From Kingdonia uniflora (lineage: Eukaryota; Streptophyta; Magnoliopsida; Ranunculales; Circaeasteraceae): a stretch of 64,000 nt of DNA. The notes below the pieces were generated by a model, which was given only the letters and a program-made list of their open reading frames with translations, searched no databases and was not told where the DNA came from. This document shows positions 21,832 through 33,200 of the stretch, in pieces. The position numbers and the translations under genes were made by a program. Numbering within the stretch: the first letter of the stretch is position 1; each line of letters begins with the position of its first letter. The stretch lies in the NCBI GenBank assembly GCA_014058105.1, contig JACGCM010000669.1, positions 2,170,001 through 2,234,000 on the forward strand, in the 5' to 3' direction.

Positions 21832-23400
21832 TTGTCCTCCCCAAAAAAATGTACCTACAGTAATATGAAAAATTCAATTTCCTTTCGAGATCAAGTTTGC
21901 ACAAAATTTTCATTTGCTCGTTGGAATGGAGTTGTGCATCATGGATGATGGCTTTGGGTGGTGATCTACGTACAAGGGTTGAGGATAGTTCAAGATGAGT
22001 GTTTGGCGAAGAACATTATTATCTTTGGATATCACTAAAGAAAAAGGGTTTATTAGTTTCGATGAAAGAAGTGTCTGACATTGCACTCTGGTCTAGAAAT
22101 GCGATGTTGTTTCTACAATCGATTCGAGGTTGTGAAGATGTACTCGGGTAATCCAAATGGAGTTCATGATAACTGAACTTGTTAAACTATTGGCTTGATA
22201 ATTGGATACCTTGTTTTGGGTATGGAAGTTTGGCCGTTGTTAACAAAGGCGAAGCAAACAAGTTCGGCAGTAAGTTTCTTTGTACTATGGATGAAATTAG
22301 TGACACGAGAAGAAGTTTTTCGTCAAGGTGGAGATTGTTAGGATTGTAGCTCAAAAAGGTGGAAGTAAAAACTATTGAGTTTTAGCATTTTCAGTTCAAA
22401 TTGAATGGGGAAAATATGGGCGCAACAACAAGGTTTTAGTTCAAACTGTAATGTTTAAGTTCAAACTGAAAGTGGTCTGCCTTGATTTTGGTGTTTCAGT
22501 TCGAACTAAAACTTACCTAGTCCGAACTGAACAAGATATTACTTATTTTTTACGTTAGTATATGCCTTGTGATGTGATTCCTATTATATGAGTCTCTTGA
22601 GTAGGGAAAATTTCAATGTTGTGTTGGACAAGGACTCTTTGGTTGAAAAAGAAAGACCTATAAGGTTTAGGAAAACCTACTTTTAACCTCATAGAGATGT
22701 AGCTTCCATGAGTAAGTCTTGTATAAAAGATGTCTTTGCATGGTTGAGAAAGTTGGAAAGTTCTCTTATGGGTTTGATGAAGGGAGGAAAGGACATCTCT
22801 GATGCTAAGCTAAGATATAAATCAAAGGGCGGAGAAGAGAGATGGTTCAAGAAGAAGGTAATCAACTATGAAAAAAATAACGATAACTCAAAGATGGTTG
22901 TTTGCGCAGAAGCATCGTTCAAGATTAGTCGTAACAGTATCCTGTGTGGTTGAGGTACGTAACTTCAATTTTTTGGATGGTTCCCTTAATCTCTTATAAA
23001 CCATGTAAATCTATGTGAGTTATATGACGAGGTTAGAGATTTCTTATTGTTGGTGGGCGTGGACGTAGCCCTTCAGGGTAAATCACAGTAAATGTTTGTG
23101 TCTTGTGTGTTTGGTTTATCTCTATTATTTCTTATTGTTACTTTATCATGATTAATCAAAGCATTCCGAACGTCGTATGGGGATGTGAATTTCGCTCTAT
23201 TCCCCCAACATAGGAATTTTTTCAGAAGCTAAATCAAAAAGTGAAAGTTTATGATCCGTAATAGAGTATGATAAAGTTCTTTAATAATAGTGTAGATAGA
23301 GAAGAAAATAAAGGAGAGAGGAGAAAAATGATCAAAAAAATTAAGAAAAAATAAAAATGAAAAGTTAATTAGTTTTTTTTTCCACATCATCTACAATTAC
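21832..23400. other. Unassigned DNA with a small plus-strand ORF
   Basis: An 81-codon ORF at 22708-22953 (MSKSCIKDVFAWLRKLESSL) continues an open reading upstream to about 22615, but I recognise no family. Between 22390 and 22530 the word AGTTCAAACT or AGTTCGAACT appears five times. No splice-linked gene could be built. Confidence 0.35.
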
Positions 23401-23659
23401 CACCATAGATTTTCGCTATCTAGCACTTCCACTAAGAAGTTACGTAGGGATTGAGTATGAGGTAAGGAGTCAACCGATTCCTATGCCCGACAAGCCTGAA
23501 CTAGCTTGACCCAATCTCATTGAAAAAACCCCGAAAACGAACGTGTCCATCGACATGCCTCGTGCTTGGTTTTTTTGCCAAGTCAGCCCAGCCTGAACCC
23601 TCCAGGCGGCGCCGACTGTCGATTGACACCCACAGTCAGTCGGCCAATTAGTCACCAAA

Positions 23660-24228
23660 ATACAAAATATAAAATACAAAACATGGCGAATGAAAGGCCA
23701 AATTAGAGCCAACTAGCCAAGGCAGTACATACCTCCCAACTGCCAAACCGAAACCTCTTGTTCATTAATTAATTCGGAATAAACAAAGGTCTTTCTCTCT
23801 CCCAAACAAGTCCTCTCTTGCACCTAAGAATTATCGAAATATTTTGATCTCTTTCGAGAATCTCAACCTGTAATGTAAAACCTCTTAAAAACAATATCTG
23901 CTCCTTCTTCGATCACATCGAGGTTCTCAACTTCACCTACTATTTTTTTTTGAAAGGCTCTCTCTCTCATTCTAGGGTTCTTCTCCTCTCTCACTCTCTC
24001 TCGATCGAACCATTGCTCATTCCTTTCTTCATAGTGCGAGATCTGGGAGCTGTTTTGGTGAATTTGGGGTAAGTTTTGAGCTTTAATTTCGTGTTTTAAG
24101 TAGATTTAAGGGTTTTGTATTTGGGCAAAATGTTGAATCTTTGTTGAAATCGATTACAGAGGAGTTGAAGATTTTGTTGTTCTAGTAGTGGGTTTGGTGT
24201 TTGGGGGATTTGATTTGAGGTTGTAAGA
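23660..24228 (+). promoter_or_regulatory. Promoter and 5' leader of CAC3 with a probable 5' UTR intron
   Basis: A TATAAAATA-like word lies near 23667. A CT-rich leader runs from about 23957 to 24003. A probable 5' UTR intron spans 24069-24159 (GTAAGTTTTG...GATTACAG). Removing it deletes an upstream ATG at about 24130 and leaves no ATG between the leader and the CAC3 start, which supports the splice. The transcription start is not determined. Confidence 0.5.
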
Positions 24229-27200
24229 ATGGCTTCACTGCCCCATTGTCCAGTTAATTTTTCACCAGTTTCGGATCTTCTTAGGAGCTCTTCGAGTAAT
24301 GGGGTTCCGTTGAAGTCACTTGGGAGGAGAGTACAAGTGTTGGGTTCTTCGGGGGGTAAGAGAGAGAGGGGTGATTTGGTCATTGTTGGGGCTGCGCCGA
24401 GGAAAGGGAAGAAGCATGAGTACCCATGGCCTGCGAATCCTGATCCAAATGCGGAAGGTGGAAGTCTTCTTCATATTTCACAGTTTAAGCCTTTGAAAGA
24501 GAAGGAGAAGTCTAAGCCTGCTATTTTGGATTTCGAGAAACCACTTATGGATTTGGAGAAGAAGATTAATGATGTAAGTTAAGTACTTTTCTCTTCTTCG
24601 AATTATAATGATCTACTGAAGTTAAGATGAATGATTGAGGATGTGATTTCTTTGCATGCAGCTAAGGAAGATGGCACGCGACACTGGTCTTGACTTCAGT
24701 GACCATCTTGTCTCATTGGAAAATAAGTATCAAAAGGTACATATATAAAACAATGATTTGGATAAACCATTTAATGGGTCAGCAAAATCCAGAGTTGAGT
24801 TTAAGTGAATATGCATGCTTTTTTTGTGTCACAATCTATACTCTTTAGCTCAGCTTTTATAGAAAAATATTCCCATATTAGTAAGCCACATAGTTAAAAA
24901 ATGTCACAACTTATTGATCGATAAAATTTTTAGGTACTGCCTAAAATTAGCGTACATATTTTAAGAAGATTTAGGACGTCTATAATGTGCAATTACTTGA
25001 TGAGAAATAGAACAACTATTGGTGGGAAGTTACGGCACAACGATGGGAAAAGTGCCGCAAGCCGCAAAACTATCGCTTAATTTACATGCAGAAATGGAAC
25101 TATATCAGGGTCTGTAATGTTTTTCGTCCTCGTGATTTTCTTCAAGGATGATCTTAAGAATCACCAAGTACAACTTTGTCCTCGTGAACTGGAGAACAAC
25201 TTTCCTTATCAAAAAGAAAAAGAGAAAGAGAAAGTGGAGAACGAATTTGCCCATAAGTATATTGTAGGCGAGCTCTTCATTCTTAGCTATATGAATGCAT
25301 GTACAGACGAATTTAACGACACTTCAGGGAGCAATGTGCCCATATAAGTTCAACATCTTTGTGATTCTTGTCATTCGCGAGATCGCGATTTAATTTAGAG
25401 CAAATTAAGTGTTGGAGACAATTGTGAGAGCTCATAGGAGTTTAACAGCTTATATAGAGGTAGAATTCTCTAAACAAAGAGAGAGGGGAAAAAGATGTGG
25501 GTTTGCTATTTTTCCGTAAATATGTTGCTTTGAAGAGTTGAAACATCAAGAGATTTGTACTTCAACCATGAGTGTCCACTGTCTTGAAACCAAAATGTCC
25601 TATATTACTAGTACAGACAAACTCTCTTGGATTCTTAGTGTTATCTCTAGAAATAACTAGGATTTTTGAAAAGTCCAAAGTAGTTATGGTAGGGTAAAAG
25701 AACTGCACAGTTGATGGTCACAAGCAGTCTTAATCTATTTCCAAGCAAGTTCTAAAAATAGTATACTAGTTTGTCCATCATTCAAGCTCTAATAATCTAA
25801 ACTACAGGACATCAAATTTGATACCCACCATATTATGTCTGTTGATATCTACCATTTTAGACCTAGAACTAGCCTGGTACATAAATCATTTTGAGTGCCT
25901 TGTTATATTTTGATATTTGGAGCTTTGTGAATGATCACTGATCCTGCTATGTTTCTTCCTTTTCAAATCTATTCCCGTGGTACTTTGTGTTATGAACTAG
26001 TCTGACAGGTGATTTCTAATGATTGCAGGCTCTCAAAGATTTATACACGCATCTGACTCCAATACAACGTGTTAATATTGCCCGGCATCCTAATAGGCCT
26101 ACTTTTCTTGACCATGTGTTCAGCATTACTGACAAGGTCTGGTATATCTTGTAGGATCACTGACTTTTATTATTATCCAGTTTTATCCACACTCTATTTG
26201 ACTTTCACTTAGTTTTATTCTGTTATTTTATGGTGGAGAATTTCAGTCTTTTTTTGCCGTTTTTCCAGTTTGTAGAACTTCATGGAGACCGAGCAGGTTA
26301 TGACGATCCTGCCATTGTCACTGGTATTGGAAGCATTGACGGTAAAACCTACATGTTCATTGGTCACCAAAAAGGCAGAAATACAAAGGAAAATATCAAA
26401 AGAAACTTTGGAATGCCTACTCCACATGGGTATGTTTTTTATTGGGTGATTAATATGCTTTCAGATATGCATAAAAAATTTTACTTGAGCATCCTAAAAT
26501 AGTTTGTAGAGTGAATTATTCAGTTTAATCTCGAGAATCTATCTAGTAAATAATGCTTGAGTTCCTCTTGATTAACATAGATTCTAAGAAAAAGTTATAA
26601 TATTAAACAGTTACCGAAAGGCTCTAAGGATGATGTATTATGCGGATCACCATGGATTTCCTATAATCACTTTCATTGACACACCAGGGGCCTATCCAGA
26701 CATCAAATCAGAGGAACTAGGCCAAGTATGAGCACTCTTCTATTCTTATGTTATGTTTCTCGCTAATGAGTACTTTAAGGAATTCCTTAATTTATGGACA
26801 TGCAGGGTGAAGCCATAGCTTTCAATTTGAGGACTATGTTCGGTCTGAAGGTTCCAATTGTTTCACTTGTTATTGGGGAAGGTGGCTCTGGTGGTGCTCT
26901 GGCCATTGGATGCGCTAACAAATTATTAATGCTTGAAAATGCAGTTTTTTATGTTGCCAGGTGATCTTGGAAGCTTTTACTTTATCATTTTTCTACTTTA
27001 TCACATGCTTATTTGTTGTAGTTAGCAGTCTTTATCTAATTGTGATCTGTTCCAACCTTTCTCTATATAATCTCTTCGAATCATTACCTTCTTCTTCGAA
27101 TCACAACAACTAAATTTGAGTAACCCATCAGAAGCCTCCGAAACTCATTAGAAAAATCACTGATTAAGGGCCTGATTAAACAAATCGTGAAACATATGTG

Positions 27201-30200
27201 GTTTAAAAAATGAAGAAGAAAACGTTGAACTTCACGAAGTCCGCATCATATTAGGTTTTTGGAACAATCTTCGACAAAATTAGAATCAGGGATTTGTGGG
27301 ATTTAAAATCGCAGTTCAAATAAATCAACAGTGGTGCAATTTGGTAGAGATTGGCATGCAGAATGCAGTAGTGAAATTTCGGAGTGATTTGTAAAATTTT
27401 TTAGAACATTATGAACACCAAATAAAATCAGTAAGTGGAACCAAAACAAAAAATATTATCGGTATGATGGTCCGATGACGGCCAGTGGACGTCAATTGCA
27501 GAAGCAACAAAACTCTAGGTTTTGATACCATGTAGAATAATATTAATGCAAAGATAATCATATTGCAAGTTTGACTCCCTGAGCATAACTAGGGATACAT
27601 CATACATTAAACTAGTTTCCCTGCCATCCAATGTGGGACTAAAGGAGTATGTGTGGGATACACACCATATACTCCAACTGTCTCACTAATTTAGGGCTTT
27701 TAGTTACCATAATCCGGTATTCTTATACTTCCCTCCTTTCACCATGTGATCCACTCCGACATTTAAGTGGCTCAAGGGTTGTAGTTAGCATGCGTATTGG
27801 TGTTCTTATTTATTACAGAAGTTCACATGCCCATATGTATGTGTAATGACTGATAGCACTTTAGTTGTTTGTTGGATCGATTAATGAATGTCTGTATGTG
27901 CGCCTTTGTATGCGTATCCTAATAAGATTATAGGCAGGCCAAGATAGTTACGCTTAAGCCTGTTCGAGGGTTTTAGCTTAAATGATAAATACAATAAGAT
28001 GCAACCTGTAGGGCCCGTAATGATGTAGATCTAAATAGACATGTAAAGAAGACAATAAAGCTAATTGAGATGCTAATATTACGAGAATTGCTTGGTGAAA
28101 ATGCTCGGGGACTAGTAGCAGAGGATTGAATAGAAACTAGAAGAGTTTTCCGGTCTTTAGATTTTATGTGTAAATATTTTTCAGGACAGTTCAACTACAC
28201 AGCACATATTGTTCTTTTCTGGATGTTTGCTGTGGAAACTGGAAAACAAGTAATTCTAAGTAAGAGTTGCCCGATATATCGTGCTGGAATCTAAAATGAG
28301 AATGAATATCTTTTCTTGTAGGCACAAATTGATAAATGAATATTGAATTACAGTATTAAACAATTGCCGGAAGAAGGATGAAGTAATTAGTTTTATTAAA
28401 AGAGCATTGAAGTAAGTCCTTGGGGATTTGTTTCTTAGAAAAAAAAGAAGAGAGTATTACTCGTTTAGGAAAGGGGGATAAATAATAAAAACGAAAAAAA
28501 TCAACATCCCTTTCTGATAAACAACAAGATATCGACTACAAACAAAGGTCAAAAGAAGCAAATTAAAACGAGAAAAATCAAAATGCCTTTCTGATAAACA
28601 AGATATCGACTACAAACTACAAACTACAAGCTACAAGCTACAAACTACAAACTACAAACAAAAAACAAAGGTCAAAAGAAGCAAATTAAAAGAAAAAAAG
28701 CTTACACTCAGCCATCCAAGATAACTCGAGATATCCATCGCTTCCTTTCACCAAACCATTAGGTATAGCACCCTGTCCCTCTTCACTCACACCCGCCTCA
28801 TATCGGTCATAGATTTGCAATGCCAAAAACTGAAGGCTTGGCATTTTCTCTTGTCCTTCAAACTTTCTTGCGTAGCATTCTGATGATGATGTGCTAGGCA
28901 TTTCTGAAAGATACACTAAAAAGATACTTAAGAAATGGAGCTTGGGGTTGAACTGATGGATGATTTGTGATAATCTGAAATATGCAAGTGCTACAGAGGA
29001 AATCACTTTTTTTCTTCTAGGAAAAACTGGGTTTTGGCTGCCCCAAAACCAGATTTATTAAAGAAGAATCAATTACAGTCTTACAAATATCTTACCCCTA
29101 GCATTCTTCTAAACTTTGACATACAAGCCTGGCGGAAAGGAGCTAGGGGAGAATACAGTTTCACCAAAAAAAGAAAGAAAAAGGAGCAAGATAATCGGCA
29201 CATCCATTAGTTTCCATATAAGTATGAAACAACTTGATCTCCTCCAGCTGGCCAATACTTAGTCTGATGGACTGCAGTAGGCGGTAGCAGGTCCAAGGGT
29301 GGCCTTTCACACCATTCACAAGGGCAATAAGAGTAGTTGAGTCAGTATGAGCTCATACTTTCAAGGGCATGTATTTATGGTATGTTATAGTAGCAGGAGA
29401 TTTTTACCCAGAAAAAGCAAAGAAATGCCTCATAACCATATACAACCTCCACAACCACAATTGTCGTCTTTAAGAGAACCATTAGTATAAAATCTCCAAA
29501 TATCAACGGGAGGGCTTGAGATTCCAGTTGGCACACAGCTCTGACTTGAGGGGAATCAATTTCAGTACTTGGTAAGTCATGAGATTCTATCTTGAACATC
29601 ATTAGCAATAAACCTGGTCACCTAATCAATTTGGTTTCTCTCTTGCCTAAAGATTCTATTATTCCTCTCCCTCCAGATATGAAACACCAAGGCACAAAAT
29701 GTACTGTAGATCAACTTGGACAAGGGAGTTCTTAGGAAGACTGCACATCCAAGTAACTTCTTGACGAAAAGTAACAAGATAGTATCTGAAAGTTGCATCT
29801 ACCCAAAAGCCTGCCCAGATGTGTTTTGCTGGAATGCATCGTATCACGAAGGGATGAGTTGCGTTTTCAGAATCAGCCTTACAAAAAATGCATAAATAAC
29901 TCTCCAGGACATGCTTGCCAACAACAAAAACTGTGCTTAAGAATAGCGTCTAAGGACTGGGCCAGTCAAGTTTAACTCTATTGACTTCTGAAGACTTCAA
30001 CAGTACCAACAACAAAAACTGTGCTTAAGAATAGCGTCTAAGGACTGGGCCAGTCAAGTTTAACTCTATTGACTTCTGAAGACTTCAACAGTAGCAGAAA
30101 CAAAGTGGTTATTATCAAATGTTGGGGTCCACACAATTATGTCATTAGAACCCACCACAGGAGAGGGGAGGGAAGAATGAATCTCATGGATATTGTGATG

Positions 30201-33200
30201 CAGGTGCACAGAAACCCTCCGCTGCTCTTCTTAAGATCACATTATTAACCTTTGCATTGTAATTTAAGTAAGAATCATAGTTCAGTTCAGGTTTGAATTT
30301 ATCTTTGAGAACACCTCTTCAAGGCCAAGGATATTGCCAGGAAAATGCAGCCCTGCCATTGCCTAACAAATGTTCCATAAAGTGTTGCCTGCATACTGGA
30401 CTTTAGAATTCTACCCCAATTCCATGAGTAATTTTAACTAGATTTAATATTCCAAAAGTTCCTACCATTGATGATATGCTTGTTGATCTATTCGGACCAA
30501 GTATTGTTTGCTTGAAAAGCAACTCTCCAGGTGTATTTCACAGCAGTTGCTAAGTTCCACACTTCAAGTATTTTCAACCAAAGACCACCTTCACTCTCGG
30601 TATAACCTATATTAGCCCAACTCGTAGGAACAATTCTTTTGATTATATTGCCATGCCACAGAAACTTGGAAAGGATAGACTCAATCGGGTTGATAACACT
30701 CTTTGGCAGCACAAAAGCACTAGCCCGATGGATATGTACACTATTAAGGACATATTCTTTAAGGCAGAATCTTCCTGCAAATGATAGAGCTGAAATCTGC
30801 CAAGAGCCAATTCTGATTGTCATCTTTTCAATAAAGGGAATGCAATCCCGTTTCATTCTAGTAGAAATAAAGGGTACACGTCAGTACTTTATAGGAAGTG
30901 TGTCAGCATTAAACCCAGGAATAACACAAAATTAGAGCTTTGTTCTCATCACTAAAACCTGAAAAAGAAAATGGAGGATTTATTTGGACTAGGTCTAAGA
31001 CCAATGAGCTTTCAAACTTCTCCAAGCAACCTTTAATAGCATCTCCAGAGATAATATTCCCTTGAAGAATACAAGAAGATCACCAACAAAAGCTAGGACT
31101 AATGCACTTCACATGCAAGTTTGGAGTTTTATGAATAGCTTTCTCTTCAAGAAGATTTTTTTTGCAAAATTTTTCTTCAAGAAGGCCCAAGACTTCCATC
31201 ACTTTCATAATTAAGTAGGGAGACATAGATCTTCTTCTACCCCTCTTCCCACTGAATCTTCCTTCAAGAACATCATTAACATGGAGAAAGAGGTAGTAGT
31301 AATGCACTCTTCAATCCACTTTGCAAACTTGGCTCGAAAGTTGAGCTCAAGAAGGATAACAGTTATAGAGTCAGTTAGAGTCCCACTGAAGCAAATCATA
31401 GGTCTTCTTGAGGTCAATCTTGGCTGTACAATTTCATTTGGCAGAGTCCCTTTGATAGTTTGTAACCAAATCATGTGTATTAATTAAGTTTTCATAGATA
31501 CATCTTCCTTCCAGGGAGGCCGAATAATTGGGGCTAATAAGCGGATCAAGCACAATTTTAAGTCTTTTAGAGTTCACTCAGCATCCACAATACTTTCGAA
31601 GTAGTTACTAGGAGCCTGCTTAATAGCCTGAGGGTTAGTGACAATGAGAAAGGAGTTTTGTTTCGAGCAATCCTGCCCTTAATAGCCTTGTGAAAGAAGT
31701 GAATATTGGAGTCTCCATTCACTAGCTAGTCAATTCTTGATTTGTCCAAGGTTTTTTCTTTCTTGGCAATGGCATAAAAGTGTTTCACAGCTAAGATATT
31801 CTTTGCAAGCTCAAATTGCCAGGGGCATTTTGGAGGTCATGCTCTGCCCCTTTCTTTCTGAAGCTTCTTCCTTACTTTTTCTCTTTCTCTCTTCTTGATA
31901 TTTCTCTCCCTACTACTGCCAGCCACAACTTCATTTTTGTCATGAACATTAGGTGAGAGATTCTCATCAGCACCCTCTCCTTCACTTGAAAGAGTGTCTT
32001 CACAGTTTTCACTACTATTGCCAGTAGTCACCCTCATACTGCTGGTCTAAGTTCTCTTGTTTGTCTTCTTAGGTTTTGGGGTTTCCCAGATTCCCTCTGA
32101 GTATTAGGCATAGAGTTCTCCACAGGGCCTTCTTTGTCTGCAGGTAGCTCATCATTGCATGTATTATCGTCTATCAGTGTTCACTTCCTCCTTTGTGCCC
32201 TCATCTTCACTTTGGAGATCTCATTACCAGTAGGTAGCCACACACTGATTGTGACTCCTTATTCTTAGCCTGTTTAGCATGTTTAGGACAATTGCCTTTG
32301 TTATGACCAAGACATTACAAAAAGTAAATGTCTGAGGCACCAAGTTGTACTCACACCTATTATAGCTCCCTAACTTATGGCAGGTTGGTATTAACTGTTG
32401 TATTGGCTGATAGAGGGGGAAACTCATTCTATGGAGACAGCTGTGTGTTAGCTTCAGCTGCTCTCATCATTCTTCAATGGTATTCGTTTGTTAGGTTCAT
32501 TGCGCTTACTGGCTGTTAGTTCATTGAGGGATTTATCGAGCAAGTAGCAGTCTTGTCTTCAATGTTACTAGAGGTAGTTAAATGACACCCCTTTAAGCAA
32601 AAAACCCCATCGAAGAGTCCTATTAACACAGCCCTTCACACAAGAAACACCATTACACACAATCAGAGCCTCGATACCAAAAGAGCACCCCTCAGCAAGA
32701 GACCTTCTCCTTCGTTTTCAATCATTGGCAGTTGTTGAGCTTCTTCAACCAGAGCAAGTTCAACAAGCTTTGTAGGTGGTTCACAAGGGGGTTAGTATTG
32801 GCAGTTCCTCTCGCATATGTACCACCCTGCTGTTAACTGTGAGTTGAAGCTGATGTAGTGGAGCTAAACGGTTGAAATTTCTTATTGAGCACCTGAATAC
32901 GAATTGAGCTAAGCGTCGGAGATAGCGATTTAGTTTCTCGTTGTTCATTTGTGAGTCTCACAGTGCATTCACTTGGAGTTTCATTACAAGCAACAAACTC
33001 CCTCAGTCAGAGCTTGGATTTTCTCTGCTCTTTTTGGATTGATGGCACCCTGGTACTAGAGAGCTAGACTTGGATCGAGCTGATCTTTGAGTGACTCCCA
33101 GTTTTCACGTTCTTCCTACCTCCATTCCCTTGGCCACCAGCCATGGCCGGAAAGACTGGTAGCCACCAAGAAAGTTTCCTTTTCTGGATGTTGCGGCTCA

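Noticed and set aside
21274..21948. Proline/glycine-rich ORFs on both strands
   Set aside because: Caused by the GC-rich repeat and the C run; no domain.
25117..25347. ORF inside CAC3 intron 2
   Set aside because: No family, and no splice sites needed to include it; the flanking exons join in phase without it.
28686..29006. 106-codon minus-strand ORF beside the LINE tail
   Set aside because: No recognisable domain and antisense within the CAC3 intron; could be older TE debris, not supported as a gene.
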